From assembly GCA_030832695.1 (NCBI GenBank), contig JAURIP010000119.1:1-5486 (forward strand): a stretch of DNA of 5,486 nt. Reading direction: 5' to 3'. A program made the translations under genes and the position numbers. Under the pieces are notes generated by a model. That model saw only the letters and a list, made by a program, of their open reading frames with translations, was not told the DNA's origin and searched no databases. How positions within the stretch are numbered: the stretch's first letter is position 1; every line of letters starts with the position of its first letter. This DNA comes from Sediminibacterium sp. (lineage in GTDB: Bacteria > Bacteroidota > Bacteroidia > Chitinophagales > Chitinophagaceae). Of this stretch, positions 1 through 5,486 are shown piece by piece.

Positions 1-1
1 T

Positions 2-1048
2 ACTGCATCTGATTTTGAGATTCCTGCACTGGTTATCTATCAAAAAATAGTTGACATCATCATTGCTGGCAATGATTCGGCACAATTGCATTTTTACATT
101 GTTGGTGACCACATTCCATCTCATTTTCAGGAGGCATATACGACCAATGAAAGCAATGTTACTATCATCAAAACACGGGAGGCGAAACAATTGGTTGGTC
201 AAGTGACCAATGCCATGGTGCTGCATTTTGGGTCTATATTAAAAGGAAGTGAATCTTTTCCGCATTATTTCATACCCTTAACTTATCCAAACATTGACAA
301 AACAGCCTCTTTTTTCAATCAATTTCGTCAACAACGTCAATTCAATAAGTATATAAAAAAAGCGGCGGGCGTTTTTTATATAAATCAATGGGGAGAAGAT
401 GCGTTAAACAATAAATATAAAAAAGAGGGTTCGCATTTTCAACATGCTGTTTTGCCTACTGCTGTCCCACCAGTATTTGATTGGCTTATCTTATCTGAAA
501 CCAAATCAGATTTGACGCAGGGTTCAAATTATTTTTTGTGTTTTATGCAGCCAGCTAATTTTGTCGCCACTTTAAAAGAATTCTCGCATTTTAAAAAATG
601 GCAACAAACTACAATGGCCATGGTTTTTGTTTTTGAAACGCTTAAGCAATGTGCTATTGCAAAAGATTTATTAAAAGGCTATAAATATAAAGAGTCTATT
701 TATATTAAATGCATTCATGAAGTAAAAATGGAGTGGATTGCTGCATCCTATGCTATTTTTTGGGGGCATATTAATTTTAATAAAACTTCTTGGATACAAT
801 GGGCCATTCATTATGATGTTCCCCACTTGATTGATCAAAAAAATAATATTCCTGAATCTTGGCTAAGGGCTGGCGAAGTTTTTTCATTTGATCTATCCCA
901 GTCTTTGTCGGATCATTTTAAATTATATTATAGAGATGAAGTGTATCGACAAGCGCGCGCCAATATGGGGTCGGAGTGGCTGTCCAATTTAGAAATGATT
1001 GCCCCAGCTGATGGGAGTGTTAAAATCCCCGCTGACTTAAAAGCTTAA
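2..1048 (+). CDS. Glycosyltransferase-like protein (GT-B/GT4-like), 5' end outside the window
   Basis: The reading frame is open to the left edge, so 348 residues are visible and the true start lies upstream. The first possible start in the window, a TTG at 86, would cut into a continuous fold (the strand HFYIVGD and the helix before it) and is unlikely. The C-terminal half resembles the nucleotide-sugar-binding domain of GT-B enzymes. It has a segment like an interdomain linker (AVLPTAVPPVFDW, about residues 149-161), then a strand and helix (YFLCF, then the 'LKEFSHFKKWQ' helix), then the 'ASYAIFW' segment (248-254) where family members place a ligand-binding loop, then a 'GVP'-like turn (YDVP, 271-274) and a closing helix pair. 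The acidic EX7E pair usual in retaining GT4 enzymes is not visible: the place where the second Glu is expected reads WIQWAIHYD. The donor and acceptor cannot be predicted. A diverged or non-catalytic member is possible. The family call is from fold pattern and memory, not from a search. Confidence 0.6.
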   Translation, partial: TASDFEIPALVIYQKIVDIIIAGNDSAQLHFYIVGDHIPSHFQEAYTTNESNVTIIKTREAKQLVGQVTNAMVLHFGSILKGSESFPHYFIPLTYPNIDKTASFFNQFRQQRQFNKYIKKAAGVFYINQWGEDALNNKYKKEGSHFQHAVLPTAVPPVFDWLILSETKSDLTQGSNYFLCFMQPANFVATLKEFSHFKKWQQTTMAMVFVFETLKQCAIAKDLLKGYKYKESIYIKCIHEVKMEWIAASYAIFWGHINFNKTSWIQWAIHYDVPHLIDQKNNIPESWLRAGEVFSFDLSQSLSDHFKLYYRDEVYRQARANMGSEWLSNLEMIAPADGSVKIPADLKA

Positions 1049-1072
1049 GGCGTATCTTATGTAATAAAATAG

Positions 1073-1080
1073 TATTTTTG
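1073..1080 (+). promoter_or_regulatory. Candidate -7 promoter element before gldC
   Basis: TATTTTTG matches the Bacteroidota -7 consensus TAnnTTTG exactly. It sits in the 50-base gap before gldC, 18 bases ahead of the chosen ATG at 1099, which would give a short leader. No TTG/TTTG -33 box is visible at the normal distance, and the region is T-rich, so a chance match is possible. Confidence 0.35.
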
Positions 1081-1098
1081 CGTTACAAAAATTACATT

Positions 1099-1443
1099 AT
1101 GCATCAATCTACTATTAATGTTCTGATAGATTTAGACGAACAAAAAATCCCACAAAATATTAAGTGGTCTGCTTCCGATAGCACTGCAAATGAAACGCAA
1201 GAGGCCAGAGCAATGATGCTTACTTTATGGGATCCTAGCGATAAAACTGCTTTGCGTATTGATTTATGGACGAAGGATATGATGGTGGATGAAATGGCCG
1301 ACTTTTTCTATCAAAATTTAATGGGCATGGGCGAAACCTATTTAAGAGCAACACAGGATCAAGCAATCGCAAATGATTTTAAAGAATTTGCCTATTCATT
1401 TTATAAAAAGTTTAGTGCAAGTCAAATCGCAGAAAACAAATAA
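1099..1443 (+). CDS. gldC: Gliding motility protein GldC
   Basis: This is a small, soluble, cytoplasmic-looking protein of 114 residues with no signal peptide or membrane segment. The family signature is clear: an N-terminal strand with 'LDEQKIPQNIKWSASD' (about 12-27), then EARAMMLTLWD (35-45), then the core ALRIDLWTKDMMVDEM (51-66), followed by helices containing FFYQNLMGMGETYLRAT and FKEFAYSFYKKF. The length fits GldC of gliding Bacteroidota. GldC belongs to the gliding/type IX secretion gene set, but its molecular role is unclear, and homologues occur in non-gliding species, so its presence does not prove motility. The frame extends upstream to a TTG at 1078. ATG at 1099 is preferred because homologues begin shortly before the first strand and because the TTG overlaps the candidate promoter. 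The yqeY-family gene follows after 12 bases, suggesting co-transcription. No gldB is visible beside it. Confidence 0.9.
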   Translation: MHQSTINVLIDLDEQKIPQNIKWSASDSTANETQEARAMMLTLWDPSDKTALRIDLWTKDMMVDEMADFFYQNLMGMGETYLRATQDQAIANDFKEFAYSFYKKFSASQIAENK

Positions 1444-1455
1444 ATAATTAAAATT

Positions 1456-1908
1456 ATGAGTTTAGAAACCGAAGTGATGTCCTTAATGAAGGATGCAATG
1501 AAAAATAAGGATGAAGCAATGTTGAGAGGCTTGAGAGCCATCAAAGCTGAAATTATAAAAGCAAAAACTGACCCGGGTGCCAATGGTGAAATATCCTCCG
1601 ACACCGAATTAAAGTTGTTGCAAAAATTAGTAAAGCAACGTAAGGACTCATTGGCTATTTATGAACAACAAAGTAGACCAGATTTGGCAGTGAAGGAATC
1701 AGAAGAAATTGCCATTATTGAAAAATTTTTACCAGCGCAAATGAGTGAAGAGGACGTGAAGGCCGCTGTGCAAGCTATTATTACTGAAATAGGCGCATCA
1801 GGCCCACAGGATTTAGGTAAAGTAATGGGCATTGCCACCAAACAACTTGCAGGACAAGCAGATGGTAAAATAATTTCGGCAATTGCGAAGTCACTACTTA
1901 CTGCTTAA
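1456..1908 (+). CDS. GatB/YqeY domain-containing protein
   Basis: The 150-residue length is typical of stand-alone YqeY proteins. These resemble the C-terminal domain of GatB, which in the amidotransferase binds tRNA; the role of the free protein is not settled. The sequence follows the family closely. An N-terminal helical bundle starts MSLETEVMSLMKDAMKNKD, and LRGLRAIKAEI lies at 23-33. The conserved KLVKQRKDS is at 57-65, EIAIIEKFLPAQMSEEDV at 84-101, and the glycine-rich end GKVMGIATKQLAGQADG at 121-137 is followed by a last helix. There is no signal peptide or membrane segment. The ATG at 1456 has an A/T-rich upstream region without a Shine-Dalgarno motif, as usual in Bacteroidota. It sits 12 bases after gldC and 2 bases before the cvpA-family gene, so it is probably part of a three-gene transcript. 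Confidence 0.93.
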   Translation: MSLETEVMSLMKDAMKNKDEAMLRGLRAIKAEIIKAKTDPGANGEISSDTELKLLQKLVKQRKDSLAIYEQQSRPDLAVKESEEIAIIEKFLPAQMSEEDVKAAVQAIITEIGASGPQDLGKVMGIATKQLAGQADGKIISAIAKSLLTA

Positions 1909-1910
1909 TT

Positions 1911-2426
1911 ATGTGGTTAGATATTTTAACAGGTACCCTGCTTATTGTTGCAATTTTGCAAGGCTTACGTAAAGGTTTAATCAAAGCCCTACTTTCCTTT
2001 TTTTCTTTTTTCATAGGGCTCATTGTTGCTTATCAATTTGCAGGTTGGGTAGCGAGATTATTAAAACAATATACAAAAATCGAAAGCCATTGGTTGCCTT
2101 TTATCTCCTTTCTAATTGTTTTGTTAGTGGTGTTATTTTTAATCAGATGGGTTTCTGGTTTATTGCAACAAACCGCAGAAGTGTTAATGTTAGGCTGGTT
2201 GAATAAATTATTGGGAATTGTACTATATGGCTTTATTTACTTTACCATTTGGAGCGCCTTGGTCTATTTTTTACAAATTTTAGGGGTGTTGGAGGCGGTT
2301 AAAATGAAAGATGCATATAGTTATTCCTACTTGCAAAAGTGGTGGCCCTATTGTACTGAAAAAATGAGCCAATGGTTACCCTTTATTAAAACAACCATTG
2401 CTTCCTTCCCCAATCCATTTAAGTAA
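1911..2426 (+). CDS. CvpA family integral membrane protein
   Basis: This 171-residue protein has the CvpA layout of four hydrophobic segments, at about 4-18, 24-44, 64-82 and 98-124. The first two are separated by the short basic turn GLRKGL (18-23), which is the most conserved feature of the family. A cytosolic-type tail rich in Trp and Tyr follows (about 130-171, including KWWPY). CvpA was named for its requirement in colicin V production in E. coli. Members in other bacteria are linked to envelope integrity and bile-salt resistance, and the biochemical activity is unknown. A role in envelope homeostasis is therefore only an inference here. The start codon is 2 bases after the yqeY stop, so translational coupling is likely. 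The gene is followed by the largest non-coding gap in the window, so the transcript probably ends after it. Confidence 0.88.
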   Translation: MWLDILTGTLLIVAILQGLRKGLIKALLSFFSFFIGLIVAYQFAGWVARLLKQYTKIESHWLPFISFLIVLLVVLFLIRWVSGLLQQTAEVLMLGWLNKLLGIVLYGFIYFTIWSALVYFLQILGVLEAVKMKDAYSYSYLQKWWPYCTEKMSQWLPFIKTTIASFPNPFK

Positions 2427-2522
2427 GCATTTACTATTGATTGCCGGTTCCGCACTTTATCGTGGCTTATGCAGCTTTTTGGCCGTTATAATTTCGTTAA
2501 TTTTCCATTGTCAAATCGGGTT

Positions 2523-2546
2523 ATAATTGCCCCATTTTGGCATTAT
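2523..2546. repeat. Imperfect inverted repeat (8-bp stem with one bulged base)
   Basis: The left arm ATAA(T)TGCC at 2523-2531 pairs with the right arm GGCATTAT at 2539-2546 across a 7-base loop, with T2527 bulged. It lies about 100 bases after the cvpA stop and has no long T-run behind it, so it is a poor intrinsic terminator. Its right arm overlaps the candidate -33 box of the next operon, so it could be an operator. It could also be chance in AT-rich DNA. Confidence 0.3.
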
Positions 2547-2569
2547 TTACAATGATTTAAGTATCTTTA
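2536..2569 (+). promoter_or_regulatory. Candidate promoter for the hydrolase-CBS-barrel-NAD kinase operon
   Basis: TTTG at 2536-2539 and TATCTTTA at 2562-2569 match the Bacteroidota -33 (TTTG) and -7 (TAnnTTTG, one mismatch in the last base) elements. The 22-base spacer is inside the range reported for this phylum. Transcription would start near 2575, giving a leader of about 60 bases before the ATG at 2637. A second, weaker -7-like site, TAATTTAG, lies at 2613-2620 with a TTG at 2595-2597, but its spacing is short. The position in the only large gap supports a promoter here; the exact boxes are inferred. Confidence 0.42.
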
Positions 2570-2636
2570 ACCGCATTGTCAATGAGTAAATTACTTGTTT
2601 AATAACAGTAGGTAATTTAGGTGTTCAATTTAAGAT

Positions 2637-3401
2637 ATGATGGAATACGAAATACAAAAGGACGGAAAATTTAATTACCTGGAGGTAGGCGAAGGGGAAA
2701 CGCTCATGCTTTTGCATGGACTTTTCGGTGCGCTAAGTAATTTTTCTGGTTTAATTGAAAAATTCAGGCACACCCATAAAGTGGTGGTCCCAATTCTGCC
2801 ATTGTTCGATTTAGATTTATTACATACCTCTGTTACCGGATTGGCGAAACATGTGGAACAGTTCATTGAAGCAAGGGGATATCAAAATGTTCATTTATTA
2901 GGAAATTCCCTTGGAGGGCATGTAGGGTTAGTTTATATTTTAAAACATCCTGAAAAAGTAAAGTCACTTATTCTAACGGGTAGTAGTGGGTTGTATGAAA
3001 ACGCAATGGGAGATACCTATCCTAAACGTGGCGATTACGAATACATTAAAAATAAAACAGCACAAACATTTTATGATCCTAATGTAGCTACAAAGGAATT
3101 GGTGGATGAGGTTTTTGAAATTACACGTAATCGTATTAAAGTGATTAAAGTACTTGCATTGGCAAAAAGCGCAATTCGAAGTAATTTGGGTGCAGAATTA
3201 AACGAAATAAAACAGCCCACTTTATTAATTTGGGGTAAAAATGATTGTGTGACACCACCATTGGTGGGGGAGGAGTTTAATAAATTAATTCCGAATAGTC
3301 AGTTACACTTTATTGATAAATGTGGTCACGCACCTATGATGGAAGTGCCAGACGAATTCAATACAATCCTAGAGAAGTTTTTAACTGAACTACCTAAATA
3401 A
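2637..3401 (+). CDS. Alpha/beta fold hydrolase
   Basis: The 254 residues form a standard single-domain alpha/beta hydrolase with an apparently complete catalytic triad. The oxyanion-hole motif HGLFG is at 27-31. The nucleophile elbow GNSLGG (89-94) gives Ser91. Asp203 lies in WGKNDCVTP, and His231 lies in DKCGHAPMMEVP. A cap region of mixed helices lies at about 118-185. There is no signal peptide, so it is probably cytoplasmic. The substrate cannot be read from the sequence: esterase, C-C hydrolase and thioesterase-type members all share these motifs. Two adjacent ATG codons (2637 and 2640) could start it; the first is used, and the choice changes the product by one residue. It is the first gene after the 210-base gap, and the CBS gene follows after 10 bases, so it probably leads the operon. 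The link to NAD kinase and envelope genes gives no clear hint of its substrate. Confidence 0.92.
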   Translation: MMEYEIQKDGKFNYLEVGEGETLMLLHGLFGALSNFSGLIEKFRHTHKVVVPILPLFDLDLLHTSVTGLAKHVEQFIEARGYQNVHLLGNSLGGHVGLVYILKHPEKVKSLILTGSSGLYENAMGDTYPKRGDYEYIKNKTAQTFYDPNVATKELVDEVFEITRNRIKVIKVLALAKSAIRSNLGAELNEIKQPTLLIWGKNDCVTPPLVGEEFNKLIPNSQLHFIDKCGHAPMMEVPDEFNTILEKFLTELPK

Positions 3402-3411
3402 ACAATTTGAA

Positions 3412-4071
3412 ATGTTAGCTTCCTCTATTGCTATATCCGGTTTTCCGTTGCTTCATTTTGAAGATACGGTTTCCTTTGCATTACAATGTATGGAGGATTA
3501 CGATATACAGCATCTGCCATTAGTGAAGGAGGAATATTTTGTAGGATTGGTCAACAAGGAGGATCTTTTAAATCTTGCTACTGATCAAACACTAATTCAT
3601 TTAGCTGACGAGCTTCCACGTATTGGTATTTTAGGTTCCATGCATTTTACAGCAGCCTTAAATTTATTTGCTAAAAATGAGTTATCACTTTTACCAGTAT
3701 TAAATGAGCAACAGGAATGCACTGGGGTGATACTTCAAAAAAATTTAAATGATTTGTTGGCTAAATTTTTAGGTGTGGATTATCCAGGTGCTATCATTGT
3801 TGTATCAGTTTCGCCTTATCAATATTCGCTAGCCGAGTTAAGCCGTCTCGTTGAAACAAATAATGCGCAAATATCCCAGTTAAACACTCATTTCGACGAG
3901 GCAAATGGCTCACTTATTATTACTATAAAGTTAAATAAGGAAGAAGCAGATGTGATTATTGCAACGCTTCAAAGATATAATTATCAAGTACTTCATTATT
4001 TTGGTAACACCATTATGCATAATGATATTGAAGATCACTACCACCACTTAATGAACTACTTAGATGTTTAA
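3412..4071 (+). CDS. CBS domain protein with C-terminal ACT-like domain
   Basis: This is a 219-residue soluble protein. The first CBS repeat covers about 1-60, with the typical DYDIQHLPLV strand-helix signature (29-38) followed by GLVNKEDLL (45-53). The second covers about 65-118, with NELSLLPVLNEQ (89-100) and TGVILQKNLNDLL. Residues 126-198 have the strand-helix-strand pattern of an ACT-like fold: GAIIVVSVSPYQYSLAELSR, then LIITIKL, then a helix and YQVLHYFG. The tail is histidine-rich (DHYHHLMNYL). Paired CBS repeats form a Bateman module that commonly binds adenine nucleotides, and ACT domains commonly bind small ligands, often amino acids. Together they suggest a regulatory sensor without catalytic activity, as in AcuB-like proteins. 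The CBS call is firm, the ACT call is by pattern, and the ligand is unknown. The stop codon lies inside the start region of the next gene (8-base overlap). Confidence 0.85.
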   Translation: MLASSIAISGFPLLHFEDTVSFALQCMEDYDIQHLPLVKEEYFVGLVNKEDLLNLATDQTLIHLADELPRIGILGSMHFTAALNLFAKNELSLLPVLNEQQECTGVILQKNLNDLLAKFLGVDYPGAIIVVSVSPYQYSLAELSRLVETNNAQISQLNTHFDEANGSLIITIKLNKEEADVIIATLQRYNYQVLHYFGNTIMHNDIEDHYHHLMNYLDV

Positions 4072-5449
4072 GATTTCTCGATGCTCATTTGTTTTTTTAT
4101 TTTCTATTATATGTGTTTCTGCTAACCTGAAAGCACAGGTGCGTATTAACACCATTCAGGTAGAAGGAAATAATCGAACAAAAAATTATATTTTATTAAG
4201 AGAGTTACCTTATCATGTAGGCGATCAAATTAACAAGGACTCATTATCTATTTTAAATACATTATCACAACAGCAACTTTTTAATACTTCATTATTTTTA
4301 TCTGTTAAAGTAACGCCTGTTTATCCATTGAAATATGATAGTAGTATTGTTGACATACAAATTCAAGTAAAGGAAAGATGGTATTTTATACCCAAACCGT
4401 ATTTCAAGTGGGTAGATCGTAATTTTAATCAATGGTGGACTGAGCAAAACCGAAGTTTGGATCGGGTAAATTACGGTATCACTTTGAGTCAAAAAAATGC
4501 CACTGGTAATAATGACAAATTGGTCATTGGGTTTATTGGCGGGTACACACAACAAAATATCATTCAATACCAATTACCTTTTTTTGATAAAAAATTGAAA
4601 TTTGGTATGGGGGGAGGTTGGCAAAATTATAACCAAAAAGAGTTTAATTACAACACCGAGAATGATAAGCAGGTATTTGCCAAAACCAATGATTTTATTA
4701 GAAAAGGTTACCGTGCCAATATCAACTTATCTTATCGTCCTAATTTATTTGAGCGATACTCATTACAGTTGGGATATGGAAACGACCAATTATCTGATTC
4801 TGGATTTTTAATTCAGCCCAATTTTTTAGCGACTCAAAAAAAAGAGATGACCTATGGAGACATCGCTTTAGGGTATACCAAAATTGCATTTGATTATAAC
4901 GCTTATCCCACCAAGGGAGCTGGAACTGAGTTGCTTTTATTCCAACGTTTTTCCAAAGGGGCACCATTTACTTCCATTCAGTTCAGAAAATTAAAAGCAC
5001 ATTCGTTTTCGAAACAAAATTTTATTTTCATTGAATCAAATTCACAAGTGAAATTTTTAGCCAATGATAACTTTTTAGATCGTCGTTTGCTGGGCTATGG
5101 AAATTTGCAAATGAATGGATTAGAATATTATGTAGTTGATGGCAATGCGGCTACCATTTTAAAAACGGCCTTTCATCATTCCTTAGGCAGCTTTACTGTT
5201 AAAAATCCGATCACTCAAAAGTTTTTACCTGAAGTGAAATATGATTTTTGGATTCGCGTTTTTACCAATTTAGGGTATGTATATAGTGATCGCCCTTTAA
5301 ATAACAATAAATTATCTAATACCCTGATTAGAACCGCTGGCATTGGTTTAGATGTGATCAGTATTTATGATTTTGTGTTAAAAATTGACTATAGTGTGAA
5401 TCAGCTTGGAGACAAAGGAGTATATTTACACGGCGGAATTAATTTTTAA
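4064..5449 (+). CDS. BamA/TamA-like outer membrane protein with one POTRA domain
   Basis: The 461-residue protein starts with a signal peptide (basic MFKISR, hydrophobic core 8-20, probable cleavage after NLKA at 24). One POTRA domain covers about 26-105, with RINTIQVEGNNRTKNYILLREL at its start and VDIQIQVKERWYF at its end. The rest alternates as membrane beta strands, including DYNAYPTKGAGTEL (277-290), which resembles the conserved 'P..G' strand of bacterial surface antigens. The chain ends in Phe, the usual C-terminal barrel signal. It is much shorter than BamA, which has five POTRA domains, so it is probably an accessory Omp85-type protein and not the essential assembly factor. The loop-6 motif, normally (V/I/L)RG(F/Y), reads MNGLEYYVVDG. 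Its start overlaps the CBS gene by 8 bases, and a probable NAD kinase follows after 5 bases. Cargo or partner is unknown. Confidence 0.82.
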   Translation: MFKISRCSFVFLFSIICVSANLKAQVRINTIQVEGNNRTKNYILLRELPYHVGDQINKDSLSILNTLSQQQLFNTSLFLSVKVTPVYPLKYDSSIVDIQIQVKERWYFIPKPYFKWVDRNFNQWWTEQNRSLDRVNYGITLSQKNATGNNDKLVIGFIGGYTQQNIIQYQLPFFDKKLKFGMGGGWQNYNQKEFNYNTENDKQVFAKTNDFIRKGYRANINLSYRPNLFERYSLQLGYGNDQLSDSGFLIQPNFLATQKKEMTYGDIALGYTKIAFDYNAYPTKGAGTELLLFQRFSKGAPFTSIQFRKLKAHSFSKQNFIFIESNSQVKFLANDNFLDRRLLGYGNLQMNGLEYYVVDGNAATILKTAFHHSLGSFTVKNPITQKFLPEVKYDFWIRVFTNLGYVYSDRPLNNNKLSNTLIRTAGIGLDVISIYDFVLKIDYSVNQLGDKGVYLHGGINF

Positions 5450-5454
5450 TTTAG

Positions 5455-5486
5455 ATGAAAGTAGCAATATATAGTAGGGGGTTTGA
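5455..5486 (+). CDS. nadK: Probable NAD kinase, 5' end only
   Basis: Only ten complete codons plus two bases are present: MKVAIYSRGF. This matches the usual N-terminus of NAD kinase in Bacteroidota (MKVAIY followed by a small-residue turn), the first strand of the domain that phosphorylates NAD to NADP with ATP. The ATG follows the barrel gene stop by 5 bases, as expected for an operon. The catalytic GGDGT motif would lie beyond the window, so the call rests on ten residues and remembered synteny with CBS-domain and hydrolase genes. Another protein with a similar first beta strand cannot be excluded. Confidence 0.65.
   Translation, partial: MKVAIYSRGF

Noticed and set aside
1036..1049. Small perfect inverted repeat CTTAA-AAGC-TTAAG across the stop codon of the glycosyltransferase-like gene.
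   Set aside because: Five A/T-rich base pairs with no T-run after them are too weak for a terminator and expected by chance.
1078..1098. Upstream TTG start that would add seven residues (MRYKNYI) to GldC.
   Set aside because: GldC homologues start near the ATG at 1099, and the TTG is part of the candidate -7 promoter element.
1998..2011. T7-C-T6 tract inside the cvpA-family gene, considered as a slippage or phase-variation site.
   Set aside because: It simply encodes FF-S-FF in the second membrane segment, the frame is intact, and runs of this length are common in AT-rich genomes.
2368..2526. An open stretch in the +1 frame relative to cvpA, running past the cvpA stop and ending at TAA 2524-2526, with a hydrophobic translation (SKHLLLIAGSALYRGLCSF and on).
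   Set aside because: It has no ATG, only TTG codons as possible starts, no start context, and overlaps a cvpA end that looks complete. AT-rich intergenic DNA often gives hydrophobic translations by chance. Conservation in relatives would be needed to revive it as a small membrane peptide or a frameshifted CvpA extension.
4836..4843. A8 run in the barrel gene, considered as a programmed slippage site.
   Set aside because: The frame continues normally through it as TQKKE to a proper C-terminal Phe, and no stop-proximal or stimulatory structure suggests recoding.
4298..4967. Antisense and alternative-frame ORFs of 69-91 codons inside the barrel gene.
   Set aside because: They overlap a clear full-length protein, show no recognisable domain, and are typical shadow frames.

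Overview
The window looks like chromosomal DNA of a Bacteroidota bacterium, probably close to the Chitinophagaceae, although the family-level guess is from memory of gene content. The evidence is the AT-rich sequence, a GldC homologue, AT-rich start regions without Shine-Dalgarno sequences, candidate promoters of the Bacteroidota type (TTTG / TAnnTTTG), and a single-POTRA outer membrane barrel next to what appears to be NAD kinase. All genes lie on the + strand. There is no RNA gene, mobile element, CRISPR array or integration signature.

Left part (1-2426): the 3' portion of a glycosyltransferase-like gene enters from the left edge. After a 50-base gap carrying a possible promoter come gldC, a yqeY-family gene and a cvpA-family gene. 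These three are separated by only 12 and 2 bases and are probably co-transcribed. GldC is a small protein of the gliding/type IX secretion gene set whose molecular role is unclear. YqeY resembles the tRNA-binding tail domain of GatB. CvpA is a small integral membrane protein.

Middle (2427-2636): a 210-base non-coding gap, the only real break in the coding sequence. It holds an imperfect inverted repeat and a candidate promoter for the genes downstream.

Right part (2637-5486): an alpha/beta hydrolase with a complete catalytic triad, a cytoplasmic protein with two CBS repeats and a probable ACT-like domain, a BamA/TamA-like outer membrane protein with one POTRA domain, and the first 11 codons (the last incomplete) of a probable NAD kinase. 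Spacings are 10 bases, an 8-base overlap and 5 bases, so this is almost certainly one operon with possible translational coupling.

The region reads as ordinary conserved core genome, and I see no undescribed defence, mobile or biosynthetic system. The points most worth a second look are the altered loop-6 motif in the barrel protein, the nucleotide-sensor-like CBS protein in an operon with NAD kinase, the missing EX7E-type acidic pair in the glycosyltransferase-like protein, and the inverted repeat overlapping the candidate promoter in the 210-base gap.
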